From the NCBI RefSeq assembly GCF_000208925.1, contig NW_001914991.1:1-45027 (forward strand): a stretch of 45,027 nucleotides of DNA, in the 5' to 3' direction. A program made the position numbers and the translations under genes. The notes under the pieces were generated by a model. It made no database searches. It was given only the letters and a program-made list of their open reading frames with translations, and was not told the DNA's origin. The DNA is from Entamoeba histolytica HM-1:IMSS (Eukaryota; Evosea; Mastigamoebida; Endamoebidae). This document shows, piece by piece, positions 9,809 to 19,811 of the stretch. Positions within the stretch are counted from its first letter, which is position 1, and each line of letters opens with the position of its first letter.

Positions 9809-12800
9809 GTACCACAAACACTTGAAGCAAGAGCTGAAGTTGCTACATTAATGTTAACACCAACACAAATTATTACACCACAAGATAATGGACCAATTAT
9901 GGGTATTGTACAAGACACACAATGTGGAAGTTATTTAATTACAAAAAGAGAAACGTTTATTGAACAATTAGTATTTTATAATATTTTACAATGTTTAGAT
10001 AACTTTGATGGAACAGTTCCAATTCCTGCAATATTAAAACCAATTCCTAAATGGACTGGAAAACAAGTATTTACTCAAATTCTTCCTACTATTAATTTTC
10101 ATAGAGGTAATTGGTCAATTAAAGAATTATTAAAAAATGGACCAGCAGTAGCTGATTCTGATGTATATATATTAGATGGTGTTCATTTAGTTGGATCATT
10201 AAGAAATAAATCAGAATTTGGAAAGAATAGATCAGGTATTATCCAAACTATTTTTAAAGATAAAGGAATGGAAGCAACTAAAGTATTCTTTAATAAAACA
10301 CAAGCCACTGTTAATAGTTGGATATTAACAAGAGGATTTACAGTTGGAGTAGGAGATATTGTTGTACCACAATCTGTTCATGATTCTATTAGAGCAAACG
10401 TAGAAAAAAGTAAAAAAGAAGCAGTAAAATTTCTTAGCCATCAACATGATGATGAAATTAAAGTACAAGCAGGAAATACTATGTTTGAAAATCTTGAAAG
10501 TGAATTAGGTAGTTTGTTAGAAAAACTAAAAAATGAATGTGATTCTATTACTACAAAATCATTAAAAAAAGATAATAATTTACTTGCTATGGTAGATTCA
10601 GGAAGTAAAGGAAGTACAACTAATATTCTTCAAATGGTAGCTTTTGTTGGAAAACAAGAAATTAATAATTTAAGAATTCCATTTGGATTTTATAAAAGAA
10701 CCTTACCACATTATTGGAAAGAAGATTATGGATTTGTTTCTAGAGGGTTTGTAGAAAATAGTTATGTGATGGGATTATCTCCACAAGAATTTTTCTTTCA
10801 TGCTATGGCAGGAAGACAAGGTATTATTGATACTGCTGTTAAAACATCAGATACTGGATATATTCAAAGAAAAATGGTTAAATGTATGGAAGATGTACAA
10901 TGTAAATATGATCGTACAGTTAGAAGGTCTAGTGGAGATATGGTAGAATTTATGTATGGAGGAGATGGAGTAGATGCATTAATGTGTGAAACACAAAAAT
11001 ACATTTATTGTAATGATTCAAAACCTGATAATTTTGAAGGAAGTATTAATGATTATGATACTTTTAAAATGAATGAACTTTATAAATGGGATTTAAATGA
11101 TGAAAAATTAAGTGAACTATTAGACGAAGATATTTATAATAAATTATTTAGTGATGAATATCAAACATTATTTGATAATGAATTCCAAAGAATATTAGAT
11201 GAAAGAGCAGAATTATATCAACCATGGAGAAGAAGTCTTGATTTAAAACCATGTGATATTCATATTGTTGTTAATTTTGCAAGACAAATTGATAATGTTA
11301 TTGCAGCAAGATATTTACCAAAGAGTCAAAGAAGTAATTTAGATCCAAAATATGTTATTGAAAGAGAAAATGCATTAATTAAAGAATTATCTTCAATTGG
11401 AGCTGTTAAAAATGATAAATTTGATGAAGAAAGATTTAAAGATGCACTTGGATCATTTGGTAAATTATTACACTGTACATTAAGTAGTAAACAATGTTTA
11501 ATTCAACATCATTTATCTAAAGAATCATTTGATGATTTAATGGATAGAATTAAAAATATTTATGAACGTTCATTTATCAATCCTGGAGAAATGGTTGGAA
11601 GTATTGCTGCTCAATCTATTGGTGCACCAGCAACTCAAATGACTTTAAATACATTCCATCATGCAGGTATTTCATCTGCTAGTGTAACTGAAGGAGTCCC
11701 ACGTTTAAAAGAATTATTAAATGTATCTAAAACACCAAAGACACCAAGTATGAATGTTTATTTAACAAATGATACAAGAGAGTCAATGGTTGATTTAGAT
11801 AAAGAATTAAATAAAACTATTCCTTACACCAAATTAAAAGATCTTATAGATAATGTGGAAATTTGGTTTGATCCTGATATTGCCAATTCAGTTATTGAAG
11901 AAGACAGAGAATTTATTAATGATTTTATTGAAGTTGAAGAAATTAAACCAGAAGATTATTGTAAATGGACAATAAGATTAGTATTTGGATATAATAAAAT
12001 GGTTTCTATGGGAGTTGATTCTGATTCCGATATTTTAAGGGTAAAAATAAAAGAATTATTTAAAGATGCATTAGTTATTCCATCAGACTCAAATAATATT
12101 GTAAATGGTACTGTTAAAATTGTTGTTCATATTAGATTTAGAGTTGGAAGTATATCTGAATGTTCTAATATAGATCATTTAACTGATGAAGTTGATAAAA
12201 GTGTTGAAGCAGTAGCATATTATAAATCCAAATTAGATGAATTATTAAGAACTGTTGTTATTTCTGGAATTGAAGGAATTACAAAAGTTATTATTCCTCA
12301 AAAACCAAAAAATGCAATTGTAGTTGATCCAGAAACAAAAATGTTAAGAGATCAATTACAATGGGTAGTATTTACTGAAGGATCTAATATGGCAGGTTTA
12401 GCTGAATGTGATAATGTTGATTTTTATAAAACTGTTACAAATAATGTTTATGAAACTTTCCTTTATTTAGGTATTGAAGCAGGTAGAACTCAACTTGAAG
12501 CAGAACTTATTAAAACATTATCTGGGTCATATGTTAATTTTAGACATTTAGCTCTTATGGCTGATGTTATGACATTTACTGGTAGAATTCAACCTTTTAA
12601 TAGAATGGGTTTATCACGTGGAAGAGCAGGAGTTATTACTAGAGCTTCATTTGAACAAACATTAGAACAATTTAGAAGAGCAGCTGCATTTAGTGAATCA
12701 GATATTTTAAATGGTATTTCTCAAAATATTTTAATGGGACAAAGGACTGTTGCAGGAACTGGTGCATTTACTGTATTACTTGATATAGATTCATTAAAAG

Positions 12801-13270
12801 CATCAAATATTGATGAAAACTCATTTAGTGAAGAAGAAGCTGATAAAAAAGCATTTATTGATGGATTTGATGTGTCTCCAATTAGAACTCATTTGGTTAT
12901 GTCTCCAACAAATACTAATAAACCAAAGCCAATGGGATTCTCTCCTTCCCCAGTTTCTCCAAGAAAAACACATCCACAATTTGCTACTCCATCACCATTT
13001 ATAACCTCTTCTTCTCCAAGATCTTCACCTATGTTAATGCAATTTACCCCTCGGTTTAGTTCAGGTCCTTCACCATATAATCCAGCTACTGGTGCATTAT
13101 CTAAACCTGCATTTTTATCATCACCAATGTTTGCTGGTAAACAATCTTCACCTTATAATAACCCTAATCCATCACCATTCTTAGGTTCAACACCTGCGTT
13201 CCAAGGTATTTCATCACCATTTATTAATTACTCATCACCTAGTATATTCCCTAAACCGCAAGATAAATGA
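8360..13270 (+). CDS. RPB1: RNA polymerase II largest subunit RPB1
   Basis: A 1636-aa intronless gene for the catalytic subunit of nuclear RNA polymerase II. The start is at MTELNMETKRV. The clamp zinc site is C63-x2-C66-x6-C73-x2-H76. The catalytic NADFDGD has its three Asp at 474, 476 and 478. The funnel and bridge region reads RIPFGFYKRTLPHYWKEDYG, then FFFHAMAGRQGIIDTAVKTSDTG. The trigger loop is ATQMTLNTFHHAGISSASVTEG. Oddities: the trigger-loop approach is IGAPATQ rather than the near-universal GEPATQ (Ala at residue 1089), and the bridge-proximal GREG is GRQG. The C-terminal tail from about residue 1508 is Ser/Pro-rich (SPSPVSPRK, SSPRSSP, PSPYNPATG) with many SP pairs but no YSPTSPS heptads. 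Resistance of Entamoeba Pol II to alpha-amanitin is known and fits the divergent funnel residues, though I cannot show causation. Confidence 0.97.
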
Positions 13271-13372
13271 ATTTGATTTCTTTTGTTTGGAAAAGAAGAA
13301 AGTTGTTTAAATAAAATTATTTTATAAAATTAAAAAAAAAATACTTTTTTTTAATTGAAAATTACAACTCAA

Positions 13373-13984
13373 TTATTGCTGGAGAGATGACTGTTGAGTA
13401 TCTGTTGGAATTGAAGAAGGTTGATCTTGAGCTGGTTGATCATTTGTTTTTATATCTTTTGCTTTATTTTGTTTTGCGAGTTCTTGGTAACGTTCTTTAT
13501 CTTCTTCAGGGAGTTGTTTCCACATAGAAGATAAAGTTGACATTCCTTTTCCTCTGCTACCTTTTTCTCTAACATTCTCACGATGGTCTCTACAAAATAA
13601 TAAAAATGGATTATATTCTGCTCTATTTTGAGCATATTCACTTTTTCCTTGTCTCCTTTTTTTCCCCATAGCATTTCCTAACATAATGTCTTGAACAACT
13701 GCAGCTCTCCTAAATGTTTCTCTTACTTCTTCAGTTTCTTCAGCCCACATTTGTTCTGCTTTTTCGTTTGCTTCATCAACTTCATATTCTTTAGTTTTAA
13801 CCATTTCTTTTGCTCTCCAATAAATATAAACTGCATGACTTAATTCTTCAATATCTTCAGTATACATTGCAGATTTACGTTTACGTTCTTTTATGTCTTG
13901 ATCTATAGTTTGTACAGGAATAGTATTCATTGGTTCTTGTTCATAGACTCCATTAGGAAAAAATTCATTAGCATAATTCATCAC
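13373..13984 (-). CDS. HMG-box nuclear protein with two boxes
   Basis: A 203-aa protein. A clear HMG box sits at about residues 124-176 (YNPFLLFCRDHR, then LSSMWKQLPEEDKERYQELA), with the aromatic and basic positions expected for minor-groove DNA bending. A divergent N-terminal box at about 48-96 keeps the helix spacing (HAVYIYWRAKEM, then AEQMWAEETEEVRETFRRAA) but lacks the Pro-Phe start. A basic linker GKKRRQGK at 107-114 could be a nuclear localisation signal. The tail is Gln/Ser-rich and not acidic, unlike animal HMGB1. It is convergent with RPB1 (about 100-bp gap) and in line with the RRM gene. Confidence 0.85.
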   Translation of the reverse strand: MMNYANEFFPNGVYEQEPMNTIPVQTIDQDIKERKRKSAMYTEDIEELSHAVYIYWRAKEMVKTKEYEVDEANEKAEQMWAEETEEVRETFRRAAVVQDIMLGNAMGKKRRQGKSEYAQNRAEYNPFLLFCRDHRENVREKGSRGKGMSTLSSMWKQLPEEDKERYQELAKQNKAKDIKTNDQPAQDQPSSIPTDTQQSSLQQ

Positions 13985-14323
13985 AAATAGTTTGTTTATA
14001 ATAAAAACCTAGTTCCTTGATTCTGCTGTATTCTTCTGCTTTTTTCTCTTTTTGATTTTACATCTTTTTATTTTTTTTTTATTATAGTTTTATTATATTT
14101 TTATTATGTTCAAACTATTTTTTTATTTAAGTTCTTATAGTTCTTTTATAGTTGAGGGTTATTATTTTTCTCTTTTTGTTAAAAAAGTTACAATATAATA
14201 AAATTACTAATAAAAAATTATAAAATTATAATAAATAAAAATAGAAATAAATAACAAAAATAAAACGATAAGAAGATTGAAAACAAAAACTTACTCACTC
14301 ATTTAGAGATAGTATAACCATTT
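13985..14323. other. Intergenic spacer between the HMG and RRM genes
   Basis: 339 bases of AT-rich DNA upstream of the HMG gene and downstream of the RRM gene (both minus). It is T-rich in its first half and A-rich in its second. I see no open frame, RNA gene or repeat worth naming. Confidence 0.6.
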
Positions 14324-15244
14324 TTAATTGGAAGTAGTTTCTTCTTTCTTCTCAGCTCTTTGATAAGCTGAAGTAACTGTAATTTTTCTACCTTCTACTT
14401 CAAAGTTATCCATTTCAGCAATAGCTTTCTTTTGTTGTTCAGCAGTTTTGAATGTAACAAAACCATATCCTTTACTTCTGTCAACATTTAACTTTTTATT
14501 ATGTCTCTTTACAATAGTAGCTTCAACAACATCATACTTTTCAAAAAGTTTTTTGAAACCTTCATCAGTTAAAGTAAATGGTAAATTCTTAACAAAGACA
14601 TTAGTTTCAGAAAGTGATTTTGGTTCATTTGTTTTCTTAGTAGTTTGTTTGTTTTCAACTTTCTTATAAGCAGCAGCAACTGTAATTTTTCTACCTTCTA
14701 CTTCAAAGTTATTCATTTCAGCAATAGCTTTCTTTTGTTCTTCAGCAGTTTTAACAGTAATAAAAGCAATACCATTATTTTTGGTAACATTTCCTTTCTT
14801 TCTATGAGTCTTAATAAGTGTAATTTCAACAACTCCAAATTTAGAAAACATTTCTTTAAGTTTTTCTTCAGTAATAGCAAATGGTAAATTCTTAATGAAT
14901 AACATATTATCAGTTACTTCATTTGTTCTTTTTACTAAATGTCTTTTACGGGTATTTCTTTTTCCTTTAAAACCACGTCTATTCATTTTTCTTTCTGTTG
15001 TAGTTTCTTCTTTTGGAAGTGCTTTTTGGACTTTAATCTCCATCTTTCCAATTGTATGTCTATCCATTTCAAGTGCTTTTTCAGCTTCTTGTGGAGTAGC
15101 AAATTCAATAAAAGCAAATCCTCTTGAATATCCAATTGGAGTTGAAATAATTTTTACTTCTTTTGGATTATAAGTTTTAAAAGCGTTTTGGACATCTTCA
15201 ACTTTAAGGGAGTAATCCAAATGTGAAACATATAATGTAGTCAT
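14324..15244 (-). CDS. Three-RRM RNA-binding protein
   Basis: A 306-aa protein with three RNA recognition motifs. RRM1: RNP2 LYVSHL (4-9) and RNP1 RGFAFIEF (41-48). RRM2: LFIKNL (115-120) and NGIAFITV (157-164). RRM3: VFVKNL (216-221) and KGYGFVTF (258-265). A very basic linker (KRNTRKRHLVKR, about residues 95-106) precedes RRM2 and could bind RNA or target the nucleus or nucleolus. RRM2 and RRM3 are recent tandem copies: both end with KKAIAEM(N/D)NFEVEGRKITV. RRM2 has lost the first RNP1 aromatic (Ile instead of Tyr/Phe). Nucleolin- or Nsr1-like roles are possible, but there is no GAR tail, so the specific function is unknown. Confidence 0.85.
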   Translation of the reverse strand: MTTLYVSHLDYSLKVEDVQNAFKTYNPKEVKIISTPIGYSRGFAFIEFATPQEAEKALEMDRHTIGKMEIKVQKALPKEETTTERKMNRRGFKGKRNTRKRHLVKRTNEVTDNMLFIKNLPFAITEEKLKEMFSKFGVVEITLIKTHRKKGNVTKNNGIAFITVKTAEEQKKAIAEMNNFEVEGRKITVAAAYKKVENKQTTKKTNEPKSLSETNVFVKNLPFTLTDEGFKKLFEKYDVVEATIVKRHNKKLNVDRSKGYGFVTFKTAEQQKKAIAEMDNFEVEGRKITVTSAYQRAEKKEETTSN

Positions 15245-15952
15245 CTTGTTTAATTAAAGGGTATTTGAAATTTTTAAGTTTCTTTAACCCTTTATAAGTT
15301 TGCTGTTTTCATTAATTTTAATAATTAATTTTATTTTATTTAATTCTTATCTTTTTGAAGCATATCCTTTTTTTTTTTTATTTCCTTTTTTCTTGCTTTT
15401 GTCCTTCTCTCTCTTTTACCATTTTTCTTTTTTTGTCTTTTCTTTATCTACAAAAAATCTTCTTCTTTATCTTTTTTCTTTTCTTCTTTTTGAACCTTTT
15501 TTTACTACAAATTTCGGGTTATTTCAATTTCTTGAATTACGTTTCAATTGGTGGATCCACGTCATATTTGTTTCATATTTTTTTTCATTCAAAAATTCCT
15601 CACCATACAAAAGAAGTTAATTAATAGTTATGAATAATTCAATTTACATAAAACATAACTTAATTTTTTTTTGTTATTATCAATACCTTCCTCCACTTAT
15701 TTGAATAAAGTATTTTATATAAAATACATTCATTTTTGTTTATAAATCCTTCAAAAATTATAAAGGTCAATTAATATTTTGTTAATGTTTTTTAATTTAA
15801 ATTTGGATTGGTAGAGTTATTATTTGTTATAAACAATAAAAAACTACTTTTTTATAAATTCAAAAAGATTTTAAAAAATGAATAAAAGAAAGAATAAAAG
15901 AAGAAGAAAAAAAAGCAAAGAAACTACAAATTAAAGAAAAAAAACAAAAATA
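15245..15952. other. Divergent intergenic region, T-rich
   Basis: 708 bases between the RRM gene (minus) and the phosphoesterase gene (plus). Positions 15300-15620 are so T-rich that they stay open as hydrophobic peptide in two plus frames, but these lack any domain and I treat them as composition artefacts. Next to the RRM start the minus strand carries AAAAATTTCA (15264-15273), close to the Entamoeba initiator AAAAATTCA. The last 100 bases are A-rich leader of the phosphoesterase gene. Confidence 0.5.
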
Positions 15953-16819
15953 ATGAGAAGAGTGTTTGTATTAAGTGATCCACATTTAAATTTAGATTTA
16001 ATAGAAGAAGTGAAACCTAAATTTGTTGGACGTAAAATGACAGAGACGTCAGTAATGAATGAATTTAAAAAAAAAACATACGATATGTCACAGTATGGAT
16101 TAGAATGGAAAAACCATATAAGTAGACTAGAAGAAAATTGGAATAATTCAGTAAGTTCTAATGATATTGTTATTATTCCTGGTGATATTTCAGCAAGTAA
16201 AAAGTATCCTAAATTAGATTTAACTTGGATTAATGAACGTCCAGGGATTAAAATTCTTGGGTGTGGAAATCATGATAAATGGTGGCCAAGTAAAGAAACA
16301 GCAAAAAGAAAATATGAAGAAGAATTTAAAACTATCAAATTTGTTGATCAACATAAAAGTTATATTGATGATAAAATTGTTGTTATGGGAACAAGAATGT
16401 GTGATAATGAATATAATTGTTGGCCCATTATTAATAAACAATTAAAAGAAGAAACATTAAAAGTATCAATTGATAAAACTTGTTGTCAAGTAATGAAAGA
16501 AAGACTTAATTTTATATTAAATAACATGAATGAAATAGAAGAAGATAAAATAAAAATATTAATGATTCATCATCCTCCTTATAACGAAAAGGCAGATATA
16601 AATCCAATCTTTGAAATGATTCTTCAATCAAAAGTTGATATTTGTTTATTTGGTCATATTCATACTTTTGGTCGTTTTTATTTAAATGAAAATTATCACA
16701 CATTTGAGGATATTCAAAAAGTTTATCCTTCTATAAACCTTTTATTAAATCAAAAAAGATTTATTTGTGCATCATCTGATTTATTAAAACATTCCCCATT
16801 ACAAATATTACAATATTAA
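15953..16819 (+). CDS. Calcineurin-like metallophosphoesterase
   Basis: A 288-aa intronless soluble enzyme. The dinuclear-metal signature is complete: SDPHL (D9, H11), PGDIS (D78), GNHDKWW (N106, H107, D108), IHHPPYN and FGHIH. The length and the order LSDPHL...GDIS...GNHDKWW with a conserved WW resemble the bacterial COG1768-type predicted phosphohydrolases more than eukaryotic PP1/PP2B phosphatases. Substrate is unknown. No signal peptide or membrane helix is seen. The bacterial likeness suggests lateral transfer, which is inference. It sits in tandem with the DeoC gene 170 bp downstream, another bacterial-type gene. Confidence 0.85.
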   Translation: MRRVFVLSDPHLNLDLIEEVKPKFVGRKMTETSVMNEFKKKTYDMSQYGLEWKNHISRLEENWNNSVSSNDIVIIPGDISASKKYPKLDLTWINERPGIKILGCGNHDKWWPSKETAKRKYEEEFKTIKFVDQHKSYIDDKIVVMGTRMCDNEYNCWPIINKQLKEETLKVSIDKTCCQVMKERLNFILNNMNEIEEDKIKILMIHHPPYNEKADINPIFEMILQSKVDICLFGHIHTFGRFYLNENYHTFEDIQKVYPSINLLLNQKRFICASSDLLKHSPLQILQY

Positions 16820-16862
16820 AATTGATGAATTATTTTTTTTAATTTTGTTATATATTACAACA

Positions 16863-16893
16863 TTCTTTTTATTTTTCTTTTTAATAAAAAGAA
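16863..16893. repeat. 11-bp perfect inverted repeat between two plus-strand genes
   Basis: TTCTTTTTATT at 16863-16873 and AATAAAAAGAA at 16883-16893 with a 9-base loop. It lies 44 bases after the phosphoesterase stop and about 100 before the DeoC start. It could be a 3'-end or promoter element, or chance in AT-rich DNA. Confidence 0.35.
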
Positions 16894-16989
16894 CATAAAG
16901 AATAATAAAGAAGTTCATAGAATAATTACTTCTTTATTCTACACTCTATTAGATCTTCTTAATCTTTTTCTTTTAATCTAATTCTTCTA

Positions 16990-17646
16990 ATGGATAAAGC
17001 CACTTTAGCAAAATACATTGACCATACTCTTCTTAAAGCTGATGCTACTGAAGAACAAATTAGAAAATTATGTTCTGAAGCTGCTGAATATAAATTTGCT
17101 TCTGTTTGTGTTAATCCAACATGGGTTCCATTATGTGCAGAACTTCTTAAAGGTACTGGTGTTAAAGTATGTACTGTTATTGGATTCCCATTAGGAGCTA
17201 CTCCATCAGAAGTCAAAGCTTATGAAACTAAAGTTGCAGTTGAACAAGGAGCTGAAGAAGTTGATATGGTTATTAACATTGGAATGGTTAAAGCAAAGAA
17301 ATATGATGATGTAGAAAAGGATGTTAAAGCTGTTGTTGATGCTTCTGGAAAAGCACTTACTAAAGTTATTATTGAATGTTGTTATTTAACAAATGAGGAA
17401 AAAGTTGAAGTTTGTAAGAGATGTGTTGCTGCTGGAGCTGAATATGTTAAAACTTCCACTGGATTTGGTACTCATGGAGCTACTCCTGAAGATGTTAAAT
17501 TAATGAAAGATACTGTTGGTGATAAAGCACTTGTTAAAGCTGCTGGAGGAATTAGAACATTTGATGATGCAATGAAAATGATTAATAATGGTGCTAGTAG
17601 AATTGGTGCATCAGCAGGTATTGCTATTCTAAATGGAATTCATTAA
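16990..17646 (+). CDS. deoC: Deoxyribose-phosphate aldolase (DeoC)
   Basis: A 218-aa cytosolic class I aldolase that cleaves 2-deoxy-D-ribose 5-phosphate to glyceraldehyde 3-phosphate and acetaldehyde, linking deoxynucleoside salvage to glycolysis. Family motifs are full: [12 protein letters not shown] at the start, [17 protein letters not shown] (D92), the Schiff-base Lys in [10 protein letters not shown] (K154) and the second active-site Lys in [10 protein letters not shown] (K183). The length matches the short bacterial-type enzymes. The codon use looks like a well-expressed Entamoeba gene. Bacterial ancestry by transfer is plausible for this anaerobic parasite but is not shown here. Confidence 0.97.
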   Translation: MDKATLAKYIDHTLLKADATEEQIRKLCSEAAEYKFASVCVNPTWVPLCAELLKGTGVKVCTVIGFPLGATPSEVKAYETKVAVEQGAEEVDMVINIGMVKAKKYDDVEKDVKAVVDASGKALTKVIIECCYLTNEEKVEVCKRCVAAGAEYVKTSTGFGTHGATPEDVKLMKDTVGDKALVKAAGGIRTFDDAMKMINNGASRIGASAGIAILNGIH

Positions 17647-18685
17647 TATCAATATCTTTTTTAATCAAAATAATTTTTTATTCTTTTCTTTTTGTTCACT
17701 TTCTTGAAGATTGAATATCAGAAACATCACATAAACATTAAAATGAATATAATCTAACATTTTAGTTTTTTTTGGTATTATCTGATGATGATTTATTTGA
17801 ATAAGAAATAATAATACAAAGAATGAAGTAAGATATTATGAAAGAAATAGAACAAAAGAAAATGATATAAATAATGTTAATAATAAATCAAATTATATAG
17901 AATAATATAATGATATAATGATAATGAAATATTCATTCATAAAATAAGAATAAAGAAATGATATTTAAATGAGAATAAAAATCAAATAAGAAGATAAAAA
18001 GAAGAAATAAAACATAAAGAAACTTGAAAAGACAATAAAACAAAAGAAGAATGTTTTATTCACAAAAACAAGAAGAAAATCGAAATAATAAATAAAACAT
18101 TTAGTTTAATTAATATCCATTAATCAATGAGTCAATGACAATTTTATTAACACTTCATTATCAAGTTTTTAATTTTTATCTTATTTGAATTATATTCGTC
18201 ATAATAATTATTTTTTTTTTATCATTTTTATGTTTAGCATAGAATTATTTACTCTGTGAAATTTCTACTGAACCAACACAGTTTCGTTATTTAGCTAACA
18301 CATATTTTTCCAAACGAGAAGTTATTAGATAGTAAAGCCTTTAATTTTTAATAAAAGAAAGTATTTGTTGAATTAAAACGTATTTATTTAACATTTTTTT
18401 TTATGAATAGTTCTTAGTTTGTCCCATTGGGTTGTGAACATAATATAAAGATTGTTATCTTTAGATGGGTCAAACGAATAAACTCAGATGAAAGTAGATT
18501 TTTTGTTTTTTTTTTCAGATTTATGTTATCGTTTTTGTATTAAAAAATAGTTTTTGTATTTGAGACTTTGATTGATTTAAAGCAGGAAATAATTCACTTA
18601 CTCTGACTATAAAAATGATACTTTTTGAGTAAAGTGATGAAGAAGTTATCAAAATAAAATAATTGTTGTATTTATTTGTCTTATC
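17647..18685. other. AT-rich intergenic region
   Basis: About 1 kb between the DeoC and TLDc genes. The first half is A-rich low-complexity sequence (17780-18110). The second half is more mixed. I see no tRNA, no open frame with a domain, and no repeat. A TATA-like GTATTTATT occurs at 18668-18676, ten bases before the TLDc start. Confidence 0.55.
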
Positions 18686-19726
18686 ATGAGGATCATCTCA
18701 ATGTCACAATCAAATAGTATGGAAAATAGATGGTGGGATGAAATTTTTCAAAGAAAAGAAGAAGCAGAACAATTATTAAAACAAATTGAACAAGAATGTA
18801 GAGGTATTGAACAATTAGAGCAACAGAAATTAAGCAATCATGAAAATGATTTAACTGATACGATAGAAAAAATAGTCAATAAACTAAAATGGAAAATACA
18901 AATAATAGAAGGAAAAATAAATAATAGAAGTGCAGTTCTTCAAAAATTAAAAGAAGACTTAAATAAAATAAGTCAAATAAATCAACAACAAGAAGATGAA
19001 GAAATAACAATGAAAGAAATAACCAATGACATTATCAGAAAATTAATTTTTATAGAAGAGATGAAATATAAAAAAGATATTAAAGAAATTGAATCAAAGT
19101 ATCAAGAAATTATTAGTAAAAGAAAAGAAGAATTTCAATTAAGAAGAACTGAACTTACCAATATGAAGTTTATAATTCCTAATAGAATTGATATTATTCC
19201 ATGTAAACTTAAAATGGATAAAGAAGTTAGAATTATTGAAGAATATTATATTTATTTACAGAATTGGTCTAATTTGAATGAGTATCAAATTCTATTTGAT
19301 TCTTCTCTTGATTCACAAAAACAGTTTAATGATAGAGTTATGAATAAACGCAATTTATATTTTATTAATTTTGATGAATTTGGTTATGTGTTTGGAGCAT
19401 TTGTGTCTGTTCCTATTCTTGAAACTAACAAATTTATTTCTGATCCTAATCATTTTATTTTCTCATTAAAGAAATCAATATTTAAACCAATGAAATGGAA
19501 TCCAATTGGAGATAATAGTTCTAATGCTCTTTTTATATATAGAAATGAAAGTTATTTATATCAAGTTGGTCATACAGGTTGTTTTATAATTCATCAAACT
19601 GGTGTATCAAATTCATACTGTAAGAACCTCCAAATAGCTTATTTAGGTGCACCATCAAGTTTGAGTAATACAGAAAGTTTTGAAGATTTCTCAGTCAATA
19701 GAGTAATAGTTATTCAAATGATGTAA
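18686..19726 (+). CDS. Coiled-coil TLDc-domain protein
   Basis: A 346-aa protein of the Entamoeba coiled-coil plus TLDc family. Residues about 15-165 are charged heptad-rich helix (for example EEAEQLLKQIEQECRGIEQL). Residues about 205-346 form a TLDc-like domain: ILFDSSLDSQ, then VMNKRNLYFINFDEFGYVFGAF, a FIFSLKK strand, and the late RVIVIQM end strand. The family function in Entamoeba is not established; animal TLDc proteins act in oxidative-stress resistance and V-ATPase regulation. A paralogue lies at 43606-44757 with the same end pattern. A second in-frame Met at codon 6 (MSQSNSM) could be the true start. Confidence 0.7.
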   Translation: MRIISMSQSNSMENRWWDEIFQRKEEAEQLLKQIEQECRGIEQLEQQKLSNHENDLTDTIEKIVNKLKWKIQIIEGKINNRSAVLQKLKEDLNKISQINQQQEDEEITMKEITNDIIRKLIFIEEMKYKKDIKEIESKYQEIISKRKEEFQLRRTELTNMKFIIPNRIDIIPCKLKMDKEVRIIEEYYIYLQNWSNLNEYQILFDSSLDSQKQFNDRVMNKRNLYFINFDEFGYVFGAFVSVPILETNKFISDPNHFIFSLKKSIFKPMKWNPIGDNSSNALFIYRNESYLYQVGHTGCFIIHQTGVSNSYCKNLQIAYLGAPSSLSNTESFEDFSVNRVIVIQMM

Positions 19727-19811
19727 TTAATTTTTATTCTTTTAAACAAAAATTTTTAAATAAAAATAATTTCTAATATTAAAAAAACAGTTTCTTTTAA
19801 TTTAAATTCTT

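Noticed and set aside
14448..15173. Plus-strand open frames opposite the RRM gene
   Set aside because: They are antisense shadows of a clear three-RRM protein.
15300..15624. Two overlapping hydrophobic reading frames that look like membrane proteins
   Set aside because: The region is almost pure T/C-rich spacer; Phe/Leu/Ser frames stay open by composition in two frames at once, and no family pattern is visible.
16959..17216. Minus-strand 85-codon frame over DeoC
   Set aside because: Antisense shadow of a fully conserved enzyme; no independent features.
17647..18685. Possible tRNA or tRNA-array unit
   Set aside because: No cloverleaf, TpsiC-arm or anticodon-loop pattern could be found; Entamoeba tRNA arrays would show repeated GC-richer units.
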